Below are positions 49,958-59,533 of a stretch of DNA of 64,000 nucleotides, piece after piece (within the stretch, counting starts at the first letter, position 1; each line of letters begins with the position of its first letter). This DNA comes from Roseovarius sp. W115 (GTDB taxonomy: Bacteria > Pseudomonadota > Alphaproteobacteria > Rhodobacterales > Rhodobacteraceae). The position numbers and the translations under genes were made by a program. The notes under the pieces are model-generated. The model saw nothing but the letters and a program-made list of their open reading frames with translations. It searched no databases and was not told the DNA's origin. Location of the stretch: the NCBI RefSeq assembly GCF_032842945.2, contig NZ_CP146606.1, forward strand, positions 620,001 through 684,000, in the 5' to 3' direction.

Positions 49958-50488
49958 ATGCATATTCTTGTAGGCCTGCTTGGCGTTGCTGCGGCCGTCT
50001 ATTTCTTTTTCATCCGAGCCAGACATGCCGCTGATGTGGCACATGACGTTGTCGAAATGGCCGGTGATGTGCGCAGTGCGGCGCGTCGTTTTGGTTTTAA
50101 GCGCAAAACCAATGTGCATCCGGTTGAAACCATTGAAGATCCCAATCTGGCCATTGCAGCAATTGCCACGGCGTTTGTTGAGATGGATGACCTGCCTACC
50201 AAGGAGCAACGTGATGCGCTTGATCGGGCGTTGCGCTCTCAACTGGGGATGGATGCAAGCACGTCGCAAGAGGCAACTATTCTGGGGCATTGGTTTGTCT
50301 CAGAGTGCCACGGCACTGAAACAGCTGTTCCGCGTGTGTCCCGTAAGCTTTTCAAACTCAATGGAAAAGAGAGTTTTGAGCCACTTCTGAACGTCATCAA
50401 CACAGCGGTGGGCGCCGGGTCAGGTGAGCTTAATCAAAAGCAACGTGACGCGCTGGATGACATTCGTCGCGCGTTTCGTGTGAGTTAG
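49958..50488 (+). CDS. Hypothetical single-span protein
   Basis: A 176-aa protein with an N-terminal membrane anchor (ILVGLLGVAAAVYFFFIRAR) and a helical cytosolic domain (IEDPNLAIAAIATAFVEMDD, and SECHGTETAVPRVSRKLFKL). The repeated (K/E)QRDALD segments (residues about 85 and 165) hint at two related helical halves, resembling a TerB-like arrangement, but I cannot name a family. ATG 49958 is chosen because the codons before it are non-homologous and GAGGA lies upstream. Confidence 0.7.
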   Translation: MHILVGLLGVAAAVYFFFIRARHAADVAHDVVEMAGDVRSAARRFGFKRKTNVHPVETIEDPNLAIAAIATAFVEMDDLPTKEQRDALDRALRSQLGMDASTSQEATILGHWFVSECHGTETAVPRVSRKLFKLNGKESFEPLLNVINTAVGAGSGELNQKQRDALDDIRRAFRVS

Positions 50489-50498
50489 TGCCCAGGGT

Positions 50499-51170
50499 TT
50501 AGTCGTCAGACGGCAGTACAAGCGCAACGGTGTCGGGCCGCAAACGCGGTCGGACAGAATTGAGCGGCTTGCAATAGGGCTGCCGCTTCGTCCAGGCCAT
50601 CATGTCCCTGCGCTTTTTGCTGCTGTGCAAAGGTCCCCAATCTGCTGCGACACCACGCATGCCGCGTGAGACCACCCCATCGCGCGGGACGGTTTTGGCC
50701 ATGATGCGAATAGCACAGCTGAGGTTGGCAACGGGGTTTTTCAAGGCAGAGCCAGAGCGCGCGGTGCACCCATAAAGCCGCGCCGTTGATGGAGAAATCT
50801 GCGTCAGGCCGAACCAGCGACCGCCACCGCCAACAGCCCTTGGGCGATACGTGCTTTCATGTTTGACCAAGGTCGACACAAACCCCACCCAAAAGGCGCG
50901 CCGCGCCTTGGGGCTGGAAGTGGGGTAAGCCGGGCACCAATCGGCGATATCACTTGGCACCGTCGCAGCCAGAGGTTCTCCGTGATTTTTGAGGGCTGCA
51001 AGGGATGTGCGGGTCCATAAGGCCGTACCAGAAATGGTTTCCCATCTGGTACGAGGCAAATTCGCTTCGCGCGCGGGCGGAGACAGCTTGGTATCGGCCA
51101 CAGGTGTCTCGGCGGAGGCAGACAAGGTGGTGGACGCCACCACGATACAACAGGCAAAGAGGCGCAACAT
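50499..51170 (-). CDS. Secreted lytic transglycosylase (SLT domain)
   Basis: A signal peptide (residues 1-20, RLFACCIVVASTTLSASA) is followed by an SLT fold: catalytic Glu105 in LVKHESTYRPRAVGGGGRWF, then GLTQISPSTARLYGC and ANLSCAIRIMAK. It should cleave peptidoglycan glycan strands in the periplasm. The C-terminal tail is basic. It converges with the previous hypothetical gene (10 bp apart) and diverges from the next. Confidence 0.85.
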   Translation of the reverse strand: MLRLFACCIVVASTTLSASAETPVADTKLSPPAREANLPRTRWETISGTALWTRTSLAALKNHGEPLAATVPSDIADWCPAYPTSSPKARRAFWVGFVSTLVKHESTYRPRAVGGGGRWFGLTQISPSTARLYGCTARSGSALKNPVANLSCAIRIMAKTVPRDGVVSRGMRGVAADWGPLHSSKKRRDMMAWTKRQPYCKPLNSVRPRLRPDTVALVLPSDD

Positions 51171-51309
51171 CGGGGCATCGTGACGTGATTCTTGTGTTAA
51201 ATCAACATTCTCGCCAGAGCGCTTTTCCCCTTATTTTCCGCGCCCTTGCCGCTTTTTGGCCGGATTGGTATGGCACATAAGCGCGAAACAGCCGAGAGCA
51301 GACGACTCT

Positions 51310-52593
51310 ATGCCAGACAGCCCGCGCCACAGAGCCGGCCCCTTAAAGGGTATTTCCCGCTTGTTCGGACAGCGAAATTCGCCGTCGACAACGGCCGGTC
51401 CTGCTATGGCTGACAAACGAGCCGAGGATGAGATCGACGCCTTGGCCCGGCGGATCATTCTGCCGTCGCAGATTGTGACCGACGAAGAGATGGTGCGCTC
51501 TATGCATCAGGATCGCGGGCAGAAACTGGCACGACAGGATCTTTGGGATGAGCTGTCCCAAAAGATCAAGTTTGCGGATGCCACGCGTCTGCCAACGCCC
51601 GGTGGCGAGTCCGCGGCTATGCTTATGGCGTTCGGAGCACGAAGTGACCTCGTGGCCGCGGCGGAAGATGCTCTTTACGATGGATTTGCCCCGGATGCCG
51701 AGGGCCTTGCCGCGCTGGAAGATGTTCTGAACGACCATCCTGGCGATTATCCCACGTCGCTTGTGGTGGCGTTGGCGCATGTCGATATTGCCTGGTCCTG
51801 GCGGAACGTGGCGGGCCGAAGCGACCCGGTGCGCGCGGCGGAGCAGTCTTCGGAACATATCGAACGCGCGGCCACAATTCTGGCCCCATTTGACGGGACA
51901 GCCCTTAATGCCCCGTCCTTGATCGCCGCGCGCTGCGCGCTCTTTGCTGCCTGCGAAAAGCGCGGGGTGCGGGTGAGTGAGGAATACGAAAAGTTAATCG
52001 ACCTTGATCCTGCCACACCCCGGCATATGCGCGCTTTGGGGCGGCATATCCTACCGGACTATGCCGGTGGCCTGCAAAAACTTGAGATCAGTGCACGACG
52101 TATCGCGGCCATGACGCAGGACACTTGGGGCGCTGGAGCTTACACTTGGGTCTATCTGGATGCGCTGGCGCTCAAACGACGTGCGCTTGAGCTTTTGGAT
52201 GCGGAGTTCTTTATCGAAGGGCTGCAAGACATCGCATCGCGCAAACAAGACCAACACATCGTTAACCATTTGACAGCATTCAGCGCAATCACAATGGCAC
52301 CGCAAGGCGAAGAAGCACTTTTGACGAAACAGGCGCGACAAAACCGCGAAGATATCCACGCCTGTCTGGATTGGCTTCTCAAGAACCACCTGCGTGAACT
52401 GCACCCGCTGATCTGGTCGCAAACGCTGCTTTCTCCGGGTCTTGGTCCGATGCTGCCGTCGCGGCGCGCTCTGGTGGCCAAGGGCCGACAGACGGCACTA
52501 CGCATCATTGCGGCACAACTGTCATCGATGCTCAAAGATGGTTGCACAATCACCTTTTCGCCGCGCGGTATTGAGCGACAGCGTTTGATTTAA
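51310..52593 (+). CDS. Helical hypothetical protein
   Basis: A 427-aa cytoplasmic protein with no recognised domain. It is largely helical, with TPR-like hairpins suggested around residues 125-260 (DDYPTSLVVALAHVDIAWSW-type and HIERAATILAPFDGTALNAP). No signal peptide or catalytic motif is visible. ATG 51310 is preferred to 51256, whose extra codons have no support. It converges with the DUF2235 gene, five bases away, which suggests nothing definite about function. Confidence 0.65.
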   Translation: MPDSPRHRAGPLKGISRLFGQRNSPSTTAGPAMADKRAEDEIDALARRIILPSQIVTDEEMVRSMHQDRGQKLARQDLWDELSQKIKFADATRLPTPGGESAAMLMAFGARSDLVAAAEDALYDGFAPDAEGLAALEDVLNDHPGDYPTSLVVALAHVDIAWSWRNVAGRSDPVRAAEQSSEHIERAATILAPFDGTALNAPSLIAARCALFAACEKRGVRVSEEYEKLIDLDPATPRHMRALGRHILPDYAGGLQKLEISARRIAAMTQDTWGAGAYTWVYLDALALKRRALELLDAEFFIEGLQDIASRKQDQHIVNHLTAFSAITMAPQGEEALLTKQARQNREDIHACLDWLLKNHLRELHPLIWSQTLLSPGLGPMLPSRRALVAKGRQTALRIIAAQLSSMLKDGCTITFSPRGIERQRLI

Positions 52594-52598
52594 ACAAG

Positions 52599-53812
52599 TT
52601 ACACAACCGTGTGGTCATCAGGAATGTTGGGTTGGTCATAGTCAGTCGACGTCCCTCGACGCTCAAAGACTGAGCTGTGTACTTTGGACCCAAGGGGCAC
52701 GTACCGCCGTTCAAAGAAAGGCAAATACAGCCACAAAAACGCGGGCCGCTTTGACAGGCAATACTTGGTTTTGATCCGTGGGATGAACTCCAGAATGGCC
52801 CAGGCCCAATTCATCGACCTGTTCCGAGGGGCCTTACCGTCTGGGGCGACATAGCGTCCTTTCTTGTCTTCCCCCAGAACAAGGCTCCGAATTGTGTCGT
52901 CCTTGTAGAGAAGCCCCAGCGCACGCGTCTCATCAATCAGCCATTTGAGTGGGAGTTTGGCAAGCTGGCTTTTGCGTTCGGCATAACCGCCCCCCACATC
53001 TCCGTGCACCCCGGAAAACCAAACTTCCTCCACATCCTGCACCTTGATTTTCGCATCTTGCCTTGGCCGGAATGCGCCACCCCAAAATTCACCCCCTCGG
53101 GCCAGAGCGTCGGCAAAAACATTGTGCGTCGCTCATCCAGACACACCGCATGCCGCACTGCGGCCACCGAAGGGTTGGCCGAAGTATGGGCGTGCGTGCG
53201 AATGCGCGGAACCAGTTCGGTCCATTCGATTACGGACCCAACCGTGTCAAAGAGGCCCAGACAGGCGATGGCGGGACGGCGCGGACGCAGCATACGCTCA
53301 AAAAGGCGCACTTCGGCAAACGGGTTCTTCTCGGGTTCGCGGGCATCCGTTTCATCGCGGCCCGTGCTTTTCCCGATGTTCTTGTACGCCCGGTAGGCAT
53401 AGTCGAGCAGGTTCAGATTTCGAGCATCCATAAGGCCAATATTGTGAATGAGACCGGCTAACATGCGTGCGGTGTAGGCACCCCGGCTGAACCCGATGAT
53501 GAAGATGCGGTCAGGGTCCTGATCGTCGCCATTTTCGCGTTTGCCATCGTCATAATTCTCAACCAGAAACTGGTACGCTTCCTTGACATTCCGGTCGATG
53601 CCCCAGCCCGTGGCGAGGCCCCAAATCTCAACCGCCTTGCGGACAAAATAAGCCCAGCTGTTTTCCGCCCCGAATGTGCCGACTCCGGGATCGTAGAAGA
53701 CAAGTTGATCGGCATCTTTCTTAAGGCAGCCATAAAGACGCAGGATGTTTGTGCGGTTGCGGGCGATTTCATTGGATGTGCCATCGCAGAGCAGAACAAT
53801 GTTTTTGGGCAT
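52599..53812 (-). pseudogene. DUF2235 (Tle1-like) alpha/beta hydrolase, split by one frameshift
   Basis: DUF2235 is the catalytic domain of Tle1-type phospholipases and related hydrolases. The first frame (ATG 53812) has KNIVLLCDGTSNE, nucleophile elbow FIIGFSRGAYTARMLAGLIH near residue 110, and ends at VNFGVAHSGQGK. The second resumes QDVEEVWFSGVHGDVGGGYA, with the family Asp/His region, and runs to 52599. One extra G near 53055-53058 (CATCTTGCC on the plus strand becoming CATCCTTGCC) restores KDAKIKVQDVEEVW, giving about 404 aa. No T6SS genes lie nearby, so a housekeeping or orphan role is likely. All motifs are kept, so the break may be artefactual. Confidence 0.82.
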
Positions 53813-53922
53813 AACGATACCTTGTCGAAAAACAGAAGTTTCAAATTCAAATAGGTCTTAATAAAACAGCAATTTGTTAACCCATCGCGCTTTGTCCCGC
53901 AAATTCGATGCGCGTAACCTTG

Positions 53923-54243
53923 CTAATCTGAGTGGCCGAAACTTTCGCCCCAATCACGGAACGCCTGGATCAAGGGACCCAGCGCTTTGCCGGCATCTGT
54001 CAGTACATATTCTGAACGAGGTGGATTGGTGGAATAGGCGCGCCGCGACAAAACCCCGGCCTGTTCCAGGGTTTTCAGTCGGCCTGACAGAGTGTTTGGC
54101 GAAACGTTCAATTCGTCTTGCAGGTCCTGAAACCGACGCGGGCCTTCAAGAAAAAATTCCCGCAAAATCAGAATAGACCACCGGTCTCCAACGACATTGG
54201 CGGTGCGCATCACAGGGCAATTGTTGCGATCATAGCTTTTCAT
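53923..54243 (-). CDS. HxlR-family transcriptional regulator
   Basis: A 106-aa winged-helix regulator: CPVMRTANVVGDRWSILILR, FQDLQDELNVSPNTLSGRLK, and YVLTDAGKALGPLIQA. The Cys near the N-terminus (Cys9) may sense reactive electrophiles, as in several HxlR proteins. It is divergent from a membrane protein gene across a 107-bp, AT-rich spacer with two palindromes, the usual layout for a local repressor and its target. Confidence 0.92.
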   Translation of the reverse strand: MKSYDRNNCPVMRTANVVGDRWSILILREFFLEGPRRFQDLQDELNVSPNTLSGRLKTLEQAGVLSRRAYSTNPPRSEYVLTDAGKALGPLIQAFRDWGESFGHSD

Positions 54244-54262
54244 TTGTCCAATTTAGCATGGA

Positions 54263-54319
54263 AATTCAAAAATTGAATTGACTATCATATTTGAAGTTAC
54301 CTATATCAAATATAGTAAC
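54263..54319. promoter_or_regulatory. Two AT-rich palindromes in the hxlR divergent promoter region
   Basis: AATTCAAAAATTGAATT (54263-54279; seven-base arms, AAA centre) and an interrupted inverted repeat at 54296-54319 (GTTA-C-CTATAT, CAA, ATATAG-TAAC). Both are candidate HxlR operators. The stretch is much more AT-rich than its surroundings. Confidence 0.55.
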
Positions 54320-54350
54320 TACTAATTTCGTATCTACTGGAGGTTTTTCT

Positions 54351-55088
54351 ATGTTGGACATGTTCTTTTTGGCGTTCGTTGATGTGTTCACGATCCTGTT
54401 GCCGATTTTCGCAGTACTGCTTTGCAACGCGGCGGCGATCAATGCGGGTCTGACCCAGCATCACCGCATTTGGGTCGTTGGGGGATTTGCCACCGCACTT
54501 GCGCTCTGGGCGGTTGTTTCGATGGAAATGTCGCGCAACAACCTGTTCAATGTGCCGGTTACCCTAGGCGACCCGCCAACAGTTCTGATCGTCTTGTTTG
54601 GCGGGGCGCTGACCCTTTGGGCGCTGTCACAGCTCACCTTTACCGGACGCAGGTTGACCCATGCGCTGAGCAATGCTGACCTGGTCGCCTTTCAAATCCC
54701 CCGCATGATGGGTGCCTTGTTCCTGCTGGGCTGGGCCGGAGGGGTTATCCCCTGGCAGTTTGCCTTGCCAGCTGGGCTTGGCGACGTCTGGGCGGGGCTT
54801 TTTGCCTGGCAGGCGTGGAAAGCCGCCCGTGTGGCCGCACCAAATGCACGCCAGTTGATCTTGCGTGCCAACATCATCGGCATGGTTGACTTTGCATTTG
54901 CGGTTTTCTTTGGCATCATCACGTCAGAAGGATTTGCGCATCTTCTGGCGCATGACACGCCCAACATCATCAACCTGCATCCGCTAGCCATGTTCCCGGG
55001 TTATTTTGTGCCGCTGTTCCTGGGCGCCCACCTGATATCCTTGTCTCGTTTGCGTCAGCGCGACCCAGGGCTCTCTGTGGCAGCGTGA
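54351..55088 (+). CDS. Seven-span membrane protein, probable HxlR target
   Basis: A 245-aa hydrophobic protein with six or seven membrane helices (for example FLAFVDVFTILLPIFAVLLC, FALPAGLGDVWAGLFAWQAW). I do not recognise the family. ATG 54351 is preferred because GGAGG lies seven bases upstream; the longer frame from 54291 starts inside the palindromic spacer. Its divergence from hxlR suggests it is the regulated gene, possibly an efflux or stress-response membrane protein. Confidence 0.75.
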   Translation: MLDMFFLAFVDVFTILLPIFAVLLCNAAAINAGLTQHHRIWVVGGFATALALWAVVSMEMSRNNLFNVPVTLGDPPTVLIVLFGGALTLWALSQLTFTGRRLTHALSNADLVAFQIPRMMGALFLLGWAGGVIPWQFALPAGLGDVWAGLFAWQAWKAARVAAPNARQLILRANIIGMVDFAFAVFFGIITSEGFAHLLAHDTPNIINLHPLAMFPGYFVPLFLGAHLISLSRLRQRDPGLSVAA

Positions 55089-55175
55089 GCTGCTCTTTGG
55101 GCAAGGCATATCGTCTTGCCCGCATCGCTGCCGTGGCCTAAAACCGCGGCGAGGACGTCAAGCGGAGCATGACCG

Positions 55176-56780
55176 ATGTTGGATCTGACCTATGAGACCC
55201 CGAAACCCAAGGTGATTGCCGGGGCCAAGCAGGATTGGGAACTGGTCATTGGTATGGAGGTGCACGCACAGGTGGCGTCACAGGCCAAGCTCTTCTCTGG
55301 GGCCTCAACCACCTTTGGGGCCGAACCAAACTCAAATGTCGCGTTCGTGGACGCCGCCATGCCGGGCATGTTGCCGGTGATCAATGAATTTTGCGTCGAA
55401 CAAGCGGTGCGCACCGGGCTGGGGCTGAAGGCTGAGATCAACCTGAAGTCGGCGTTTGACCGAAAGAACTATTTCTATCCTGACTTACCGCAGGGCTACC
55501 AGATTTCTCAACTTTATCATCCTATCGTTGGTGAAGGCGAAATTCTGGTGGATATGGAGCCAGGTGTCGCGCGGCTTGTGCGGGTCGAACGCATTCACAT
55601 GGAGCAAGACGCAGGCAAATCCATTCATGACATGGACCCAGCGATGTCCTTTGTGGATCTGAACCGCACGGGCGTTTGTCTCATGGAGATTGTCAGCCGC
55701 CCTGACATTCGCGGGCCCGAAGAAGCCGCGGCCTATGTCGGTAAGCTGCGCCAGATCCTGCGCTACCTGGGCACCTGTGATGGCAACATGCAAAACGGCA
55801 ACCTGCGTGCCGATGTGAACGTCTCCATCTGCCAGCCTGGTGCATATGAGAAATATATGGAAACACAGGATTTCTCCCATCTTGGCACGCGCTGCGAGAT
55901 CAAGAACATGAACTCCATGCGGTTCATTCAGCAAGCCATCATGGTCGAGGCCGAGCGGCAGATCAAAATTGTTGAGGCCGGCGGTGAGGTCGAGCAGGAA
56001 ACCCGGCTTTATGACCCGGACAAGAACGAGACCCGCTCTATGCGCTCCAAGGAAGAGGCGCATGATTACCGGTATTTCCCCGATCCTGATCTGCTGCCTT
56101 TGGAGATCGAACAAGACTGGGTTGATGCGATTGCATCTTCTTTGCCGGAACTGCCAGATGAGAAGAAGGCGCGGTTTGTAGGCGATTTTGGTCTGTCAGA
56201 ATATGACGCCAGCGTTCTGACCGCCGATGTTCAGGATGCCGCCTATTTTGAAGAGGCCGCGCAGGGGCGCGATGGTAAGCTCGTGGCCAACTGGGTCATC
56301 AACGAACTTTTCGGACGCCTTAAGAAAGACGATGCCGAGATCGCCGAAAGCCCTGTGAATCCTGCGCAACTGGGTGGTATTGTAGATCTCATCGCCTCAG
56401 ACGCCATCTCCGGCAAAATCGCCAAGGATCTTTTCGAGATCGTTTATACCGAAGGTGGTGATCCCGCGAAGATCGTCGAAGAGCGTGGCATGAAACAGGT
56501 CACGGACACCGGCGCGATTGAGGCCGCGGTGGACCAGATCATCGCCGACAATCCCGCGCAGGTCGAAAAAGCCAAGGAGAACCCCAAGCTAGCCGGCTGG
56601 TTCGTGGGTCAGGTGATGAAAGCCACAGGCGGCAAGGCCAACCCCAAGGCGGTGAACGAGATTGTGAGCAAGAAGCTGGGGGGTGAGCGATTTGCGGCTT
56701 TTTCGGGTTCTAGTTGCCCTGACAGCGCTGTGCCTATCTCCATGGGCTTCTGCGCAGGAGGGGTATCCCAACAGTTGTGA
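55176..56780 (+). CDS. gatB: Aspartyl/glutamyl-tRNA(Asn/Gln) amidotransferase subunit B, C-terminus read through
   Basis: GatB binds the mischarged tRNA in the GatCAB complex that makes Gln-tRNA(Gln) and Asn-tRNA(Asn). Motifs: [43 protein letters not shown], and the YqeY-type tail domain. The true end should be KKLGG, residue 503, the usual length for alphaproteobacterial GatB. As written, a run of six G at 56678-56683 shifts the frame and adds 31 non-homologous residues (ERFAAFSG...) to 56780. A seventh G would give stop TGA at 56684-56686, overlapping GTG 56683 of the next gene. gatA and gatC are not adjacent. Confidence 0.93.
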   Translation: MLDLTYETPKPKVIAGAKQDWELVIGMEVHAQVASQAKLFSGASTTFGAEPNSNVAFVDAAMPGMLPVINEFCVEQAVRTGLGLKAEINLKSAFDRKNYFYPDLPQGYQISQLYHPIVGEGEILVDMEPGVARLVRVERIHMEQDAGKSIHDMDPAMSFVDLNRTGVCLMEIVSRPDIRGPEEAAAYVGKLRQILRYLGTCDGNMQNGNLRADVNVSICQPGAYEKYMETQDFSHLGTRCEIKNMNSMRFIQQAIMVEAERQIKIVEAGGEVEQETRLYDPDKNETRSMRSKEEAHDYRYFPDPDLLPLEIEQDWVDAIASSLPELPDEKKARFVGDFGLSEYDASVLTADVQDAAYFEEAAQGRDGKLVANWVINELFGRLKKDDAEIAESPVNPAQLGGIVDLIASDAISGKIAKDLFEIVYTEGGDPAKIVEERGMKQVTDTGAIEAAVDQIIADNPAQVEKAKENPKLAGWFVGQVMKATGGKANPKAVNEIVSKKLGGERFAAFSGSSCPDSAVPISMGFCAGGVSQQL

Positions 56781-57726
56781 TCCTTCGAAATACGATGAAT
56801 GCCTACACCTTGCTTGGAATTATGAAAATGGTCACTGGCCATTTCCAGAGGACAAAAAACGGGCTGAGGCTCTGCTACAGAAAGGAATAGAAGGAACGAT
56901 TGAAGCCTGCAAAACCGGACGGCATCTTTCGTGTGAGGAACTTCTATCCATTCCACGCGACTTCGAACAGATAACACAGCAGGAAAAGACCAAACTTGGA
57001 TTGCTAGCCCAGGCAGAGCTTGAACTGCAATGCGAAGACGGGAATGCATTTTCTTGTGACATGCGGTCAATCAAATCATGGCATCTACGTGATGTTGGTG
57101 CTCTGCCAGAGACAACAGAAGAAGTCTTGGACGCCGAACGCAAGTCTTGGAGCAACAAATCAGAGGCCGCGGCCCGCGGCGTGCTTTCTGATTTGGAAGC
57201 ACAATGTACGGCTGGCGGTGGAGATGTCTGCGTGACGATGGCGATGACCCAATTTCTTTTGGGTAATAAGTCCGCCGTTTCGCAACCACTCGACACTTTA
57301 CGACAAGAATGCATACGACCAGATACAACGGTTTGCGAAATGGTTGTTTCCACGCTGGAAGACCTCTTGGGTCCGATGGATCGAAGTGCATTTATCCCAT
57401 TGGATATTTTGACAACCGCTTGCGAAAATGGATCGGGTCGCCTGTGCGGTTTGGCTGGACAAACTTATTTCGTAAACGACGTCAGAGCACTCAACAACGA
57501 AGCGCTGTCTTTGGATGCACAATCAGCATCTTTCTGGTCCAAAGGATGTGAACTGGATCACGCAAAAAGTTGTGAATCGTTAGCAAATTTAGCATTGCAT
57601 ATCTGGGATCTAGGTGAAGACAAGGATGCGGCTATGCTAAACAAAGCCACAAGCTGGTTTGCCCGCGCCTGCGATTTCAAAAGCGCCCTTGCCTGTCACA
57701 CGCTGGAACATATCGGCAAAGGATAG
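56683..57726 (+). CDS. Secreted Cys-rich protein with Sel1-like repeats
   Basis: A 347-aa exported protein: signal peptide [20 protein letters not shown], then many Cys residues spaced as in Sel1/TPR-like repeats (for example [69 protein letters not shown]), each with a C-x5-10-C pattern. This suggests disulfide-stabilised helical repeats in the periplasm. GTG 56683 would overlap the gatB stop if the G run is repaired. Base composition is slightly lower in GC than its neighbours. Function is unknown. Confidence 0.75.
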   Translation: MSDLRLFRVLVALTALCLSPWASAQEGYPNSCDPSKYDECLHLAWNYENGHWPFPEDKKRAEALLQKGIEGTIEACKTGRHLSCEELLSIPRDFEQITQQEKTKLGLLAQAELELQCEDGNAFSCDMRSIKSWHLRDVGALPETTEEVLDAERKSWSNKSEAAARGVLSDLEAQCTAGGGDVCVTMAMTQFLLGNKSAVSQPLDTLRQECIRPDTTVCEMVVSTLEDLLGPMDRSAFIPLDILTTACENGSGRLCGLAGQTYFVNDVRALNNEALSLDAQSASFWSKGCELDHAKSCESLANLALHIWDLGEDKDAAMLNKATSWFARACDFKSALACHTLEHIGKG

Positions 57727-57898
57727 ATGCTTTTCGCCCGAAACAAAGGTGCGCCGCCGGGCAGCGCCCAACCGCTCCGATGGGTGAGGGCTCTTGCAAC
57801 ATTGCATAAGAAAACACCGGTTTGATGTGAACCTGCAATAAAGCAGCATAAAATATTGTTGCGGCGCCCGCCCGTAGTCGGGCACTCCCCGGCTTTCC

Positions 57899-59533
57899 CT
57901 ACCCCGGCTCCGGTTCCAGCACTGCTTCAAACAACTTCTTCGTATAGTCGTCCTGCGGGTTGCCGTAGATGGCCTTGGCCGTGCCCTGTTCACAGACCCT
58001 GCCCTGTTTGAGCACGACGATATGATCGGCCAGTTCCTGTACCACGGCAAGGTCATGGCTGACAAAGACGTACGTGGTTTTCTTCTCGCGTTTGAGGTCC
58101 TGCAGAAGCTCCATCACCGAGGCTTGCACAGACACATCCAGCGCTGATGTCACCTCATCACACAGCACAATCTCCGGCTCGGCGGCAAAGGCGCGGGCAA
58201 TGGCGAGGCGCTGTTTTTCGCCGCCTGACATTTGGCCGGGAAACCGATCCAGATAGTCCGCACTGAGCCGCATGCGGTCCAGAAGCTCTACTGCCCGGTC
58301 GCGCAGGTCATTGCCCTTCATGCCAAAGTAGAGCTGCAGAGGTTGTGTGAGGATTTGCAGCGCTGTGTGGCGTGGGTTGAGGGCCTGGTCGGCATTCTGG
58401 AAAATCAGCTGGATGCGGCGCAGCTCGGTTGGGCTGCGCTGATCAATCCGCTCGGGCAAGGCAGCACCTTCGGCCAGGGTAATCGACCCGTTTTGAGGCG
58501 GCAGCATCCCAGCAATGGCCTTGAGAATGGTGGATTTCCCGCTGCCGGATTCACCGACAAGACCCAGGGTTTCCCCTTGCTTCAGCGATACGTTAACGCC
58601 ATCCACAGTCAGCGGCAGATCGGTTTTGCCAAAGCTGCGTTCCCAAAAGCCAGGCTGACGATAGCTCAGCGCAAGATCTTGCAGGCGTAACACCTCTTTT
58701 TCGCCGTCACAGACAGGCGCAGGCATCTTCGCCACCGGCTTGATCCGCGGTGTGGCATCCAGCAGTTTTCTTGAATACGGGTGTTCTGGCTGGCACAAAA
58801 CCTGTTGCGCGGGCGCGCTCTGCACCACTTCGCCGGACAGCATGACTGTCACTTTCTGGCAGCATCGCCCGATCACCCCGAGATCATGACTCACCATGAC
58901 CATCGCCATATTGCGCTCTGCCGCCAAATCTCGCAGCAGGTCCAGAATGTGAATCTGTGTGGTCACATCAAGACCTGTGGTCGGCTCATCTAGCACCAAC
59001 GCCTCGGGTTCGCCGGCCAGAGCCATGGCAATCGCTACGCGCTGCTGTTGCCCACCCGACAGCTCATGAGGAAAGCGGCCCATGATGGATTTGACATCGC
59101 GCAGACGGACCTGGCTCAAGAGGTCTTCGGCGCGTGGCGCACAGGCATGTTTTTCGATGTTGCAATGCAGAGCGAGCGACTCGCAAAGCTGCGCGCCGAT
59201 GCGCATGGTTGGCGTGAGGGCCTGACCGGAGTTTTGCGGGATAAGACCAAGCTCGCCACCGCGAATGTCTTCAAGCCTTGATGAGGACATGGCAAACATG
59301 TCTTCACCAGCAAACCGCGCATCTCCTCCGGTTTTGCGAAGGCCGGGTTTCAGGAAGCCCATCGTGGCCAGCGCAAGGGTGCTTTTGCCTGAGCCGCTTT
59401 CACCAACGATGCCCATGGTTTCGCCTCGGCACACAGTCAGATCGACATTCTTCAGGACATTGAACGTCTCCCCCGCGCGCGTCGTGAACCCCACCGAGAG
59501 GTTTTTCACCTCGATAATCCCGTCGTCGGCCAT
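57899..59533 (-). CDS. Peptide/nickel-type ABC transporter, fused double ATP-binding subunit
   Basis: A 544-aa protein carrying two ABC domains, comparable to GsiA, DppD plus DppF joined. Domain 1: Walker A GESGSGKST, signature LSGGQQQRVAIAMALAGEPE, Walker B ALVLDEPTTGLD. Domain 2: GESGSGKST, MSGGEKQRLAIARAFAAEPE, IVLCDEVTSALD. It starts where the permease gene ends (adjacent codons), so it belongs to the same operon. Typical substrates are dipeptides, opines or metals; the neighbouring thioesterase suggests an organic cation or acyl compound, as inference. Confidence 0.93.
   Translation of the reverse strand: MADDGIIEVKNLSVGFTTRAGETFNVLKNVDLTVCRGETMGIVGESGSGKSTLALATMGFLKPGLRKTGGDARFAGEDMFAMSSSRLEDIRGGELGLIPQNSGQALTPTMRIGAQLCESLALHCNIEKHACAPRAEDLLSQVRLRDVKSIMGRFPHELSGGQQQRVAIAMALAGEPEALVLDEPTTGLDVTTQIHILDLLRDLAAERNMAMVMVSHDLGVIGRCCQKVTVMLSGEVVQSAPAQQVLCQPEHPYSRKLLDATPRIKPVAKMPAPVCDGEKEVLRLQDLALSYRQPGFWERSFGKTDLPLTVDGVNVSLKQGETLGLVGESGSGKSTILKAIAGMLPPQNGSITLAEGAALPERIDQRSPTELRRIQLIFQNADQALNPRHTALQILTQPLQLYFGMKGNDLRDRAVELLDRMRLSADYLDRFPGQMSGGEKQRLAIARAFAAEPEIVLCDEVTSALDVSVQASVMELLQDLKREKKTTYVFVSHDLAVVQELADHIVVLKQGRVCEQGTAKAIYGNPQDDYTKKLFEAVLEPEPG

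Noticed and set aside
52599..53812. Type VI secretion effector locus
   Set aside because: The DUF2235 domain can be a T6SS lipase, but there is no VgrG, Hcp, PAAR or immunity-like gene nearby.
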